A stretch of DNA of 64,000 nt from Bradysia coprophila (GCF_014529535.1 NW_023503292.1:124001-188000), one strand, 5' to 3'. Counted from the first letter of the stretch, positions 25,201-36,881 are shown. Notes: generated from the letters alone by a model not told the origin. Program-made: numbers and translations.

Positions 25201-25659
25201 AATTTTTGTTTTATTTGAAAGGAACGTCGTACGGGGCTTCGTAATTGCGCTATGCGCAATTTCTAAGATGTACACATTACATAATAATTTTACTTTAACT
25301 ACTTTAACCGGCGCATAGGCTTACGGTCAAAGTAGGGTGACAGACGCACTAGGGTCACGTTCGCAATAGATATACGGGTTTGTACGGGGCTCAGTCGGAG
25401 CAAACGCTCCGACTGTTCTGATGGCTCGTTTTTGGGTATTTCTAGTGATCGGTTTAAAAGTACAAAGTAAAATTAAATTTGCCTTGGGGTCAGCTGTCAA
25501 ATTCATGAATATTTTTTTTAGAGCTAGGCTCAGAGGGTTTAGTTTGTTTTGTGCTAGATACGATGCAATGTACTTGTGCATACATGATGCATTGCTTTTT
25601 ATCACGGCGGAGTAAAATAAACTTTGCTCTGCTGTGTTTTCATTTACTTTTTCAGAAAC

Positions 25660-26400
25660 TAACAAAATCTCCGAACGAAAGAATTTTCAATTAATTTTGG
25701 GCAGCAAATATGTTATTTGACTATTACTTACTGTAATATTTTACTCTTTTTTAAACTCTACGCACAATGGGCCCAATGGTGGCCTCCGTGCATGTCCTAC
25801 CACTGAATCTTCAAGAAGAACTAGTTGACGACTACGATGAATATATCACAAGAGAGAGATATTTTGGTAATTACGTTGATTTTGGAAACCTCAATCTTGG
25901 GATTTAAATGACTGTACCAATGATTCCTGTCTGATCATTTCGATCTATCCAGAGTTAGTAAAGATACGACTGTGCCAGGTACACAGGTGGCAAGAACATT
26001 AGCAGAATATTTGAATCTATTATTATTAGTACTTCTACACCTTTCTGACATTTGTCGGTCCTAGGCAAGGGTAAATTCAGTCAATTATTTACAGCAACCC
26101 CTTCCTAGGAAAGCTGCAAGGATTGTAATTAAATGAATTTTTAGTCCATTTTAGTGACAAATTTTTGCAAAATTATTAGAAAGAATCGGTGGATAGATTT
26201 CACAATCAAACTTGGCACTTTTTTGTGAAATATTTCTAAAATCTGCCTGGTCAAATTACCAAAAAAATAAATAAAAATATTATAGCGTGGACTTACTGCT
26301 TATCTGCCCCTTTGACGTCCCGGCAAAAATGCTGATACTCCAGGAAGTAGCGGTTGAGCTGAAACATTAAAAAATTGGGTCAGGCTTTGAAAAAACCTCG
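25660..26400. other. Spacer with a possible short first exon (25767-25907)
   Basis: On the plus strand an ATG at 25767 opens 46 codons (MGPMVASVHVLPLNLQEELV, then acidic DDYDEYITRERYF). A GTAATT donor-like site follows the RYF codons. I recognise no family and find no partner exon downstream on this strand, so it could be chance or a relic of a lost gene. The rest of the interval shows nothing clear apart from a possible minus-strand exon near 26360-26300 (LNRYFLEYQHFC) that is out of phase with the upstream gene. Confidence 0.25.
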
Positions 26401-26410
26401 GCCCGCTCAC

Positions 26411-28513
26411 CTCTACAAACAGAGCAATTTTTGCATTTAAAATATTTACCGTGCGTGTCAGCCAATTGCCTTCGTTTTAATAGATCGGAATTAATTTCTT
26501 TTAACATCTCTAGTTCCGCTAGACTGTCGACTTTTTTGTGGAATCGGCATGAGATTCGTAAACTGGATTCCGCTATCAGAAATCTTCCAACATCAAAATT
26601 GGCCCTTGAATAGATCCGATAAGCTTTCGCCATAGTCTCCTTGTTTGCGAATTTTTCGAATTCTAGCCCTTTGATTTCGTGCCACAGCACGTCGCTCTGT
26701 TCCAACTTTTTGTCGCGGATCAGCTCGCAACAAATTTTGGTCATGCCCAGAAGAATATTGTTTGGGTCTTCATTCAACTGAAATGTAAACAAGCTGTGTA
26801 TTGAAAATTTTTATTAAATTTTGTGAATCTTACCGATGGACCAATAATTTCTTTCGTGCACATGTCCTTTCCGTTAGAGAAAGATTGCTTGATCTCGTTT
26901 AACAAGCTTTTGTGTTTCTGTAGCTGGAATAATAACAAAGTTTGAAACAAATTTCGCAAAAAAAATGGTTTTGTAAAATTTTGACTTACAAGGTCATTAG
27001 TCGTACCGACATCGTCGTTCGCCTCTAAGCCCTCGATTTGGTCCGGCTTGTTAAGGCCGGGATGATTGTTAAACAGATTCGCGACGAAGGCCAAATTCAA
27101 TTTGCAGACACCATTGACCACATCTTGGGGAGTCAGAAAACTTCTGCAATTCAATTTGCCAGCTTGTTGCAGCATTATTTCCGCACGTTCAGTCATATCA
27201 CGTTCCTGTGAATTCGATTAGAAATTTGTAATCTGATTTGCTGGAAAAAGCAGATAGGTGGTGGGACCCGCAAGTATTCACAGTTTTATATGAACCATGG
27301 ACAAAAAGGATTATTTGGGCTGGAGGGATGTAAGATCCTCAAATTTTTAGAATCACTCACTCCAGTTGGGTCGGAGTGATCTCTGAAGCGATAGCGAAAA
27401 TATTTTTGTCGGAACGAGCTGCATTTTCAGCCAAAAAATGTCCTAAAATGACCTCGAATGGAATCGAACGTGGAAGGACTCATAGGTCGAATCATACCAA
27501 GCAGATCTTTGAAAGAAAAGGTTCGGGGTTTCAAAGATCTCCAGAACGGTGAAGAAGAAAGACTTCTCTTGATAGGAACATTCTAACACATTCTAAACTT
27601 TGCACGTGAAACTTACCCTCAATGCTTCCAGTGATACTCCCGCTTTGTTCGGTGCAATCTGTTTCAACAAGTGCGAATACACTTCAGAATCGACAATATC
27701 GCTCTGGAAGTTTGTACACCTTCGGGAAATGCCAGCGTTTGCCAAGTGATGGTTTACCCATCGCAGTAATATCGCTTCCGGCGACAATTTCATCAAATCC
27801 TCCAACCGTTCACCATCAAATAACAATGTGGACAGACCGGGGCAACTATCCAGCGTGATATGACTGAAGAGACCGATTCGAATAATTTGCCATAGTAGTC
27901 CCAACACCAAATGCGGTTTCCCTTTGGCTAGATCGTGTGCATCAAAGTTGACTATATTACATCCGATGGCTTGTGACGATACTAGAGCTAATGTCAAATT
28001 CTCAAATTCACGGTAGACCGTTAAATTTTTCTTATTTATAGCTCGTTCGTCGATCGTGTCCGGACAGGAATGGTTGATGATTTTACACAGTAATATTCCA
28101 TCTTTGATTTTAGCATACAATTCGCGTCCTTCGCCGTCAATGGGTAACAAATGACTTAGGTCAACGTCATGGCCGATATTTGAGTTGATCCAATCGGAAA
28201 AGGCCAGCTGTTCTTCCATTCCCACCGAATGTGTTGTGCCGTCTGCCGATTGACTTGACATGCCAATTGTCTCAAGGTTTTCTTTTTTCGACACAACCAT
28301 TTTGAACATGCTCGCCACATCCTTTGCTTTCAGATCGAAACAGAGCGTTTCGAACTCTTCGTAGGATAGCTTTCCGGGATTGCTCGATCGTTGTTTGTTT
28401 GTATACTCGGATATCATTTTGCGAACTTCATAGCCGGGCAATTTGAAACCGACGAGATCGAGAGCATCTTTCAATTCCTTTAATTCAATGTATCCGTCGT
28501 TGTTTTTGTCAAT
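26411..28513 (-). CDS. Fim: Fimbrin/plastin N-terminal half fused to an unrelated C-terminal sequence
   Basis: Fimbrin bundles actin filaments with two EF-hands and two actin-binding domains (CH1-CH2 and CH3-CH4). Here 28513-27617 encodes an EF-hand ([20 protein letters not shown]), a second degenerate one, CH1 ([20 protein letters not shown]) and the start of CH2 ([18 protein letters not shown]). Exon 27205-26990 finishes CH2 ([37 protein letters not shown]). After EGLE the family would run on into CH3; instead comes [11 protein letters not shown], a GTAAGT donor, and in-phase exons 26923-26834 and 26777-26411. These encode a helical, Lys/Glu-rich, TPR-like stretch ([20 protein letters not shown]) ending near [14 protein letters not shown]3 and CH4 are not in the window. 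The exon for the very N-terminus was not found. The C-terminal end of the gene is uncertain. It could be a chimeric gene, a truncated duplicate, or two genes misjoined. Confidence 0.75.
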
Positions 28514-28932
28514 CTATAATGGAAAGAAAGAATGAAATTGATTAATTGAAATTGGCTTGGTTGTAGTAAAGGACAGTAAAAACGTTAAGAATCGTGTATC
28601 CTCTAAATAAGAATGAGTTAATATCGTATCTCATAATTATAATTGCTCAAAGTTCTTAATATTAAAACCGTAAAATGGATCGACAGATTACCCCACGCTC
28701 TATTACTTCCATCGATCAAAGTATTTTTAATCTGTTGATTTCAAATCTTGTACTTCAATTTTTTTAACATGCATTTTTCTATATAAAGGACCATATTATC
28801 CAGAGCTTGTCATTATTTTTGTCGTCATTATCGATAACAGATGAATAGTACGACACTTTGCATAGAGATGGTCAAATCGGTGGTCAGCGAAAAAATTCTA
28901 GTGGTCCAAAGACCACGAAATAGTATGTTGTG

Positions 28933-29048
28933 TTACAAGTATTGTAATGTTGATTTTTTCAGCACTAGACCCACTAGACCCCGAGCGGAGCGAGTAAGGA
29001 AAATTGGGTCGTGTGCTGAAAAAATCTCATTACAATACGTGTAACACA
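28933..29048. repeat. Foldback repeat GTTACAAGTATTGTAATG
   Basis: GTGTTACAAGTATTGTAATG, then GATTTTTTCAGCA at the left, is mirrored by TGCTGAAAAAATC and CATTACAATACGTGTAACAC at the right. The centre carries CCCGAGCGGAGCGAG. It is probably a small MITE. Confidence 0.65.
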
Positions 29049-29159
29049 TCATGCTTTGTGCTAACCGAGAATTGAAATAGACAAATGCACAAAAAATCAG
29101 AAATTTCATTGTAAAGAATCACTCTTCAAATTTGATTGATCACGTTGCTTTGCATTTTT

Positions 29160-30200
29160 AGCCCCGTATGAAGTACTGCGGGCTTATTAATATGCCGTTT
29201 GTAACACGTCGAATTGGAAGCAGACAGTAAGGGCAAAGCATTTGGTTTTGTTCATAGATGACGAATCAGCAATAAAAAACATAGCTAACGCCGACCCGTA
29301 CGAAACACCTATTCGTATAAAAAGCCTTTAATGTGAAACTCTTTATTTCTCTTACTTCATAGTCTTCTCTACTGAAAAGATATTCGCCCTTTAAAATCAC
29401 TTACGTTATCCACTCTTTGCCTTGTTATCATATACAAATAAATTGCCGGAGGCAATATAGACAGCCCCGTACGAAGTAACTTTCATAAATTCCTATTTAA
29501 ACAGCTATATACCGCTATATTTACCTATATTTTCCTATAAATAAACATTTCACAGATGAATATGCTATTATATAGCTCTACATGCCTGTATATAGCTCAA
29601 TATAGGTGAATATAGATATATATAGATGTCCATATATGGAATGCCTGAAACACCCCACACACATAACAAATTATTTCCATGTTAACAGAAACACTCTAAG
29701 TACCATTTTTTCCAAGATATATCACTTTTATTAAAATCCAATATGGCCACCGGCAGCCCTTTTTGTTAGGAGACCGGAAATTTTACCGACGCTTTACATT
29801 CGTTAATACCTTTCAAACAAAAAAAAATCATGAAATCAACAAAATACTGGCCGTTCACTGTACGGCCGAGTAGCCGGATAAGAGCTCACCCAAGAGACCT
29901 AGCTCATGCTCAGGTGAACCTAATTTCATAAACTTTTTTTCCCTGATTGGTACGGTCAATACCTATCTATTAAAGCGAAAGTAGTCAAAATCGGTTCAAA
30001 TTTGGCCGACCTACAAGCAAAAACGGCTTGCCGCCCTGGGCCTGGTTCACACCAAGGGGTCTAACTCACGAGTCGGTCATCCGATTTCTATAAACTTTTT
30101 TTTTGTCGATCGGTATTGTAAATATCTTTCATTTGATGTATCATTTACGAGTACAGGGTTTAAATGTCCAGAGATATCTTCGAAAAACCGTAAAGCACTT
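29160..30200. mobile_element. Two further truncated HINE-like copies side by side
   Basis: AGCCCCGTATGAAGTAC at 29160 and the following bases (GAATTGGAAGCAGAC, then AAAGCATTTG, then ATAGATGACGAATCAGCAA) match the left end of the 23229 element. The match stops at about 29280. A short hairpin (TTGCCGGAGGCAA, about 29442) is followed by another start, AGCCCCGTACGAAGTAAC, at 29463. From there to about 30200 runs tandem-like text with repeated CATAAACTTTTTTT and CGGTCAATACC motifs, like the interior of such elements. Ends are approximate. Confidence 0.45.
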
Positions 30201-31030
30201 ATTGGGGTCCAGCTCGGGTGACAGTTGCAAAGAGAAAAGAAAACTCTTGTTCACCCCATGGAACAAACAAGTGTCGAGGGAAAAAAATGTCTCATCTGAA
30301 CTGTCATCAGAGAGAGAGAGAGAGCGTCAACAAAACGCCATCTTCTCACTGCATTTGAGTGGAGAAAATAAGGCTATTCACGCCGCACGGATAAAAAATA
30401 TCTTTACACATGTGCGGTGTAATTAACCTTGTTTTCTATTGATATCGCTGTAAATCTGACGGTATTTTTTTTTGGCATATCTTTTAGCATATCTTTTCAA
30501 AATTTGTTTTTGTTTCCAAAAAATATTTTTGTTTTCAAAAAAAGTTTTGTAAGTATATAAAGAATTTTGGTTTTCAAAAATAAAGTTTTGTTTTAGTATA
30601 TAAGGAGTTTGGTTGAAGAAAAAGTAACAAAACTAAAGTTTTGCTTTTTCTACATATGAGAAAATATGGTAATAATTGATTGCAATGAGAAATAATTTAG
30701 AAAGGCATCGAATTAAAGTGATACACTGAAAAATGATTTTGATATCCTAAAAAAAGGTTTTCGATGTTTTGAAAAAAGATTTTTGATATCCTGTCAGCAT
30801 GATACACTAAAAAATAATAAATTTTGATATCTTAAATAAATTCACCGAAATTTGAAATTGATACCCAAAAAAGGAATTCTGATATCCAAAAAAAGGAATT
30901 GATGACCCGAAATAATAATTCTGATATCACAAAAAGCAAATTTTGATATACCAAAAAAAGAAAGTTATTTCATAGAAAAGGAAATTTTATTTACAATAAT
31001 TATGACCAAATTTTAATAGTATATTACTTC

Positions 31031-31101
31031 CGAGGTTCCAAGTTGTATATTTGATAAGTGGGGTGTATTCCCCACTTGTCAAATAACAACTTGGAACCTC
31101 G
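31031..31101. repeat. 71-bp near-perfect palindrome
   Basis: CGAGGTTCCAAGTTGT at the left pairs with ACAACTTGGAACCTCG at the right; the inner AAGTGGGG pairs with CCCCACTT around a TGTATT-like centre. It could fold into a hairpin of more than 30 base pairs. It is either a minimal MITE or the template of a hairpin RNA. Confidence 0.85.
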
Positions 31102-31608
31102 TAAGTACAATGCTTTACGTGATTAGGCAATGTAAATGAAAATGAAACATGCCGTAACACGTAAAAGAATTTACAAAACAATTTTACTTTTTAAATACTG
31201 GATTTAACTCCAAGTTGACGATAAGATTTTGACAACAACTTTTGTATGCGGCCGACGAGTACTAGAGGCTTGTAATATATATTGTGCAAATTTGTATATT
31301 AAAGCAAAGACATTGCACGACAAGCAGATAGTCAGCTGAAAACATTGTGATAGAAGATTAATACGCTTCGCGGTGGCTTACCACACAGTCACTGAATTCC
31401 GTTTTTCAATCAGCCGTTCACATTATATGCAATGTTCAATTATTACACATCCCACATACAGCGTCAAAACATAATATTGAAAATTTCGCTTCATCTATCG
31501 GTACACGGTTTGTCTTTGAGTCCAAGCAAAATGCGACACTAATACAGACAGAGAATAGAAACTACATTGACTGGAACAACGCACATCTTCATAATATCGT
31601 ACTATAGA

Positions 31609-31736
31609 GTGTTTAAGTGAGAGAGATGGCGAACCGACAACCTATTGTTCCATCTCGGGGTCTGCTGTCAGATTCTTTTGTATTATCGATGACAGCAGAC
31701 CCCGAGTTGATTTTCCATCTCACTCTACTTAAACAC
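31609..31736. repeat. Hairpin element GTGTTTAAGTGAGAG
   Basis: GTGTTTAAGTGAGAGAGATGG at the left is answered by CCATCTCACTCTACTTAAAC at the right. The inner TCTCGGGGTCTGCTGTCA pairs with TGACAGCAGACCCCGAG around a loop near 31675. The open frame that crosses it (31617-31856) is a by-product of the palindrome. Confidence 0.75.
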
Positions 31737-31937
31737 CGTATAGAAAGAGCTCGTTTAATTCGTTCAATGCTGAAATCAAAATGTTCATCATTTGATTTGG
31801 AATATTTTACGACAAAAATCCATCGTCAAACAATTCAAATTGGTTCGGTTTCGTAAATTATAATCTGCCACTTTTAGGACAACACCGAAACGATTATTTT
31901 GGGGTGACTGTGTATGAACGGTGCCATGCAGTTACCG

Positions 31938-33099
31938 TTCGGAAGTGGCAGCGCCCGGTTTTTTTACGTTACGCTTTAGCAACGGACTAGATGCAACATT
32001 AGAACTCACCCACAGCGCGAAGCTATTAGAACAATTTAATTAAGTCATGAGAGAAAAAAAAAATGGGAAACCGAACAGAGCTCTTCGCTCTTCCCTTGCC
32101 CATGGGTCGCGTGCAGCGAAATCGCAGACAATAGTTATTTGTGTATCTGTTTTGGACGATTGTTTTTAGGCAATTTCGCGAGTTGTAGCACGAACGAAGT
32201 GAGGGCTACATGCGAAAGTGCCTAAAATCAATCGTCCAAAATAGATACTCAAAAAATTTTTCATGTTAGGGGTCGAAAACCCGAGACGGCGGTCAAAGAC
32301 AAGAGAGGGCTAGTCTTCATCAGTCGTTTCCGTTTTCGTTTTCAACGGACGGAAAATTAAATTTTCTGTGGTAATTATTTTAGTGATTCCAAACGTCCTG
32401 TATGGGGACGCAACGATTTGATCTACACAGGATCTTCAATTTATGCGGAGTTTTTCAGTCGGTTGAAGTTTCGATCTGCGATCTGGTGTTTATGAGGCCG
32501 TCAGTCAGTTGATACAGGGGGGATTTTCGGGTAGTTTGTTTTGTTATTCTGGTCGTCCTGATGTCGGTTTAGTTGAAAGTGAATTTTCATAGTGTCAGTC
32601 TTTTCATAGTGTCAGTCTTTTCATAGTGTCAGTCTTTTCATAGTGTCAGTCTTTTCATAGTGTCAATCTTTTGATTTGTTTCTGTTTTGTGTGCTGAAAG
32701 TGTTATGGGAGTTGATGTGAGGATTAGTGTGAAAATTAGTGTAAATAGTGTGTTTGTTTGTTCTGGGCATGATGGCGAATTGAGGATGGTCGAACGAAAT
32801 TTCAAATGCGTTCGTGAAGTGAATGGCGGAAGAATGAATCTGAACGGATCTGAATGTGAGCTGTCGAATGAGGTCAGGATCGTATGTTTATATAATTTTC
32901 ATGTTTTTGGATGTGGTAAGGTGAGTTTGTTTGAATGTTGAATGGATTTTTATGATTCTTGCTACGTTCTGGGAACTTTCGAAGTAGCATGACTTAATTA
33001 AATTGTTCTAATAGCTTCGCGCTGTGGGTGAGTTCTAATGTTGCATCTAGTCCGTTGCTAAAGGGTAACGTAAAAAAACCGGGCGCTGCCACTTCCGAA
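31938..33099. mobile_element. 1,162-bp element with 112-bp terminal inverted repeats
   Basis: The left arm (31938-32049) and right arm (32988-33099) are each 112 bases and differ at about one position. They begin TTCGGAAGTGGCAGCGCCCG and end TAATTAAGTCATG. The interior holds a second hairpin (32140-32252: TGTATCTGTTTTGGACGATT against its near complement), a 17-bp tandem repeat, and a CCAAACGTCCTGTATGGGGA motif that recurs at 36766. There is no transposase, so it is a non-autonomous foldback/TIR element. No target duplication is visible next to the arms. Confidence 0.8.
32584..32668. repeat. 17-bp tandem repeat, five copies
   Basis: TTTTCATAGTGTCAGTC repeated five times in a row, the last copy with one change, inside the 112-bp-TIR element. 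Confidence 0.95.
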
Positions 33100-33304
33100 T
33101 TATATTCCACGTAGACAAGCACCAACGCACTTGTTGTGCGTTGCAAGCACTCATGTTACTTTATACTAAATATCGAGACTTTACTTGTGACTCACCAGGT
33201 TTTACCGGTTATTTTCGGGTTACAAAATTATTTTCTTATTTTAAAGGTTAAAGTTGACAAATTATCCTACAGGTAATTTAAGATTCTTACTTTTTATTCC
33301 TTTT

Positions 33305-33306
<2 letters not shown>

Positions 33307-33368
<62 letters not shown>
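33307..33368. repeat. TG microsatellite, about 30 units
   Basis: An uninterrupted run of TG dinucleotides about 62 bases long, just right of the 112-bp-TIR element. Open frames across it are artefacts. Confidence 0.98.
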
Positions 33369-33370
<2 letters not shown>

Positions 33371-33787
33371 ACGAATGTTTCGTGAGAAACGGGAGCAGTT
33401 TAACGAAATTTTCATAAACTGCTTAGAGCCGCAAAATTTTTGGACTTCCATCGATGCGGTGCAGCGGAATGCACAGCACTTACAGTTACAGAGTAGATGG
33501 AGAACTGATTCGGGTTGCAATCGGATATGGTTACAATTCTGATTGCAATAGTTGAAAAATAGGGTCCCATGGATTCAAGGGAAGCTGTTGGAGACTCTTC
33601 TAGGCAAAAAAATTACGACTTCCAGAAGGTCGTCTACGTTGGCAATTAAGTAGAATACATTTTCTAATTGGACCTGCTTGTTTTGAATTTATTCGGAACT
33701 CGGCACCTCGCAGAGTAGAAAAGGCTAAACGTTCGGCGAGTTTTCAACCAACGAACAATTAAAACCAATTTTTAGCTGATTCACAAA

Positions 33788-33998
33788 TTGGTTATTAACA
33801 ATACGTTACTATTTCATTATAAGGAAGCTAGTCACACTGTGGCAGATGATTCGGCTTTATGAAAATATTTCTTCCAGGACACATTTTCCTTCTTTGATTT
33901 TATTTACAGTCGTTTCATCCAACATCTGCTACTTGTGACGCAGGTTATAAGGAAGGTTATAATGAAATAGTACCTTATTTTCAATAACCAATTTTTCA
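33788..33998. repeat. Foldback repeat ACTATTTCATTATAAGGAAG
   Basis: AAATTGGTTATT and ACTATTTCATTATAAGG at the left are mirrored by CCTTATAATGAAATAGTACC-like bases (through 33950-33975) and AATAACCAATTT at the right. Part of it (TTTCATTATAAGGAAG, GATTCGGCTTTATGAA) recurs at 20257-20290, so this is a dispersed family. Confidence 0.6.
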
Positions 33999-34870
33999 CT
34001 TTCATCATTATCTGCCATTTGTGACGCATTTCTTTTTGCGAGTCGAAGCTGTAAGCGTCACACTCACCGATATCAGTTCTTTCGTAAATGGATAAAGGGA
34101 CTTGCGTCACACTTTCACTGTAAGTCATTTTTGGGCGATATCAGTTCTTTTGCCTGTATTCCGTCATCTTTTCGATCGAATTTTTCATTATAACATAGGG
34201 CTTTGATCCACCTCGAAACTCAGTTGAAAGACACTTAAAATACTCACAGCTCATAAATTATGACTTATGGAAAATTCCTGAAACATGTGTCGACTAGAAT
34301 CTAAAATTATAAATTTGGCTTTAAAACAAACTGTCTATCTGCCATATTTTCCGAGATATTGGTCACATAACTTAATAGCTTAAAACGCTCATAGCTCCGA
34401 AATTATTGACTTTTATGATAATTCCTTCAAATTAGTTTCTTAGATTTACATCTTGACAAACAGTGAAAGTGCAACCAGATCCACCGAGTAATTCAAAAGT
34501 TTCACCGTAACAAAGCTTTAAAAAAATGTTGCTAAAAACCAAAGTAGATGTTGTTCGAAATTTTAGAAACTGTGGAACACAATTTAGTTTAACAGAAACT
34601 TTGTTCTTCTAAGATCGGCACGGTTACAAATTGCTACTACGGTGGTATGGCTATGGCAATAAACCGTAATTCTACCTTTGCGACAAAAAAGACTGCTCAC
34701 AATAGTGGCGCAGCCAGTAAAAAGTCGATCTTTTCATATAAAATAAAATTACAATAAATAAAAATCATCAATCTAATTCTACCTGACTACACCGTCTACG
34801 AGAATTAAACTCTTCATATTGAGCTTGTTGCCCGTTCAACGTTCATGTTATTTCTGACCCATCGATATAA

Positions 34871-35045
34871 TATAGGGTAGATTGGTACACACACAGAATA
34901 TTTCAAAATCTTAATCTTTTCTTCCTTTTTGAATGTACCCTTTAATGTCCCTTCGATTTATTTTGATTAAAAATTGTTGTCGTTATGTGTAATATAATTC
35001 CAAATTTTCGTTCTTCGTGTGTACCAATTACCAATCTACCCTATA
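34871..35045. mobile_element. TIR MITE TAGGGTAGATTGGTACACAC
   Basis: TAGGGTAGATTGGTACACAC at the left is mirrored by GTGTGTACCAATT plus ACCAATCTACCCTA at the right, around 170 bases apart. Flanking TATA/TAT bases would fit a TA target duplication, but the flanks are too AT-rich to be sure. Confidence 0.7.
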
Positions 35046-35602
35046 TCCATTTTCTGACCTTATTCCGTACAAAACCACTGTATTTATATCCTCTGACCAG
35101 ACTTATTGGTTGTTTTTAATTGAACGATGAACGAGTGAAAACACTCATGGAATATCGCACAGATATAGTGCAGAGCTAATGTCATATATAAACGAATCAC
35201 ATGTACGGCGGCATGAAAGTTCGATACGAACGCCATCTCTACCCTTCCTTTTTTTATTCGTATGACAAGTTCCCTAAGACAAAAAATGGAATAGAGACTA
35301 GGGCCATCTGTTTTGAGAAAGCGATAACCATTTTAAAAAAGGTGTCATTAGCATCGAATTTATGAGAAACGCCGCGCGTCTGAATGACATCACCTTCACA
35401 CTATATCTTCCTTGGTAAAATCTATCAATTTCAAAACATACGAAACTTTGAAATTTAATATTTCGTCCAAATCTTAACCGATTTTGACGAGTGACAGGTC
35501 GTTGAAATCATGGATGGCCCAGTCTTGAGGATTTTTTTCTTCGAAAATGCTATTTGCAGTTCCTGCAATAGAGAAATTCGAGTTCGAAATTTCGTTTATT
35601 TA

Positions 35603-36245
35603 AAGGCCAGTATACAGTTCCTGAAAAAGGGTTGAAAATGACTGAAAAATACGATCCACTGGCTGAATAAGGTTTGAAAAAATCTGTGGAATTCCAGGTC
35701 CCAGTTACCAATTTATACTTTAATGGTATACAAACTTTATGCTGTAGAGCACAGTATTTGAATTCCATTAGAATGTAAATTTGTAACTTTGGACTGTAAT
35801 TCCACATATTTTTCAAACATTTTTCAGCCAGTGGACCGTATGATATTTTTCAGGAACTATGTACTCATCTTAACGTACTTATAGTTTTTCTATTCTTCAC
35901 TTATAATTATAATCGTCTCTTAAACAAATCTTAAGGCGAGTATACAGTTCCTGAAAAATCGTTGAAAAATGACTGAGGAAAGCATACGGTCCACTGACTG
36001 AAAAATATTGGAAAAATGTGTGGAATTACAGTCCAAAGTTATCAATTTATATTTTAATGGAATACAAATACTGCGTTATTGGTAACTTTGGTGAAATATA
36101 CTTACCAAGAGCACAATATTTGTATACCATTAAAACATAAATTGGTCGCTTTGGACCGTAATTGCACACATTTTTCAGCCAGTGTACCGTATGCTTTTTT
36201 CAGCCATTTTTCAACGATTTTTCAGGAACTGTGTACTAATCTTCA
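35603..36245. repeat. Two adjacent palindromic MITEs of one family
   Basis: Unit 1 (about 35603-35873) and unit 2 (about 35937-36240) each begin near AGTATACAGTTCCTGAAAAA and end near TTTTTCAGGAACT. Internal arms include GACTGAAAAAT and ATCCACTGGCTGAA on one side, mirrored by TTTCAGCCAGTGGACCGTAT on the other. The centre holds AATGGTATACAAA. A longer relative with TTCGTGAAAAATGCATG arms lies at 42255 and 43815-45652. Confidence 0.65.
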
Positions 36246-36881
36246 AGTACAACTAGTGCATATGAATGTTTGAGAATTTTTGTGCCGATAACTTTCAAAA
36301 TAGAACCAGTGCAAGCAAAAATCACATCGTACTTGATAGTTCGATAAAGCAGAGTTACATTTTGAACAATTTCATTGATCTTCCTAATGTTAGCTGATTC
36401 ATTTTGTATCACATGTATCGTCGACTAAAACATTCATTTTTTGAACCTCACCATCAGTAGATGAAAAATTCTCTAAGTAAACTTTCAAACGCTTGTTCGA
36501 TCGAAAGTTTTACTGTCGCTGTCTTGGGAAGGGATCAGCGGAAACAACTGATGACGGGTAGATCACGCTACCCTCAGACCGCCACTGAATCCTGAGGTCG
36601 AAACAGCTCTGTCGTCTTTATGAAAAATTCACTTAACGTGAACCGTCAGTGGGTAGGGAAGAGCAAAAGCTCTGTTTGTTTTTCCTTTGTTTTATTATCT
36701 TTCATTTTATTTTAGCAATTTCTCTATAGGCATTTCAGCTGGGGGTATTTTTAATGATCCCAAACGTCCTGTATAAGGACGCAACGTTTGATTTACACAG
36801 GATGTTCAATGAACGATTAAACGAAGTGTCTGTTTTTGCCCCCTCCCCCTTTTAGTACAAAGAACAAAATGTGTTATTTTG

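Larger units (their letters stand above)
23229..25266. mobile_element. Helitron/HINE-like non-autonomous element
   Basis: The 12-base AGCCCCGTACGA at 23229-23240 is repeated inverted at 25227-25238 (TCGTACGGGGCT). Just inside the left end are an AAGTACG-rich segment and an 8-bp microsatellite; the middle is a 145-bp satellite array. The right end has a perfect stem-loop, AATTGCGC-TAT-GCGCAATT (about 25243-25261), followed by TCTAAG. Subterminal inverted repeats, a central minisatellite, and a 3' hairpin next to a CTRR-like ending are the family traits of HINE/DINE-1 elements, which Helentrons mobilise. No Rep/helicase gene is present. A foldback element of another class is the alternative. 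Confidence 0.5.

Noticed and set aside
31617..31856. 79-residue open frame
   Set aside because: It crosses a palindrome whose two arms give matching peptides on both strands; no domain or splice context supports a protein.
33287..33542. 77-residue open frames on both strands
   Set aside because: They translate a TG microsatellite into Cys-Val or Thr-His runs and extend by chance.
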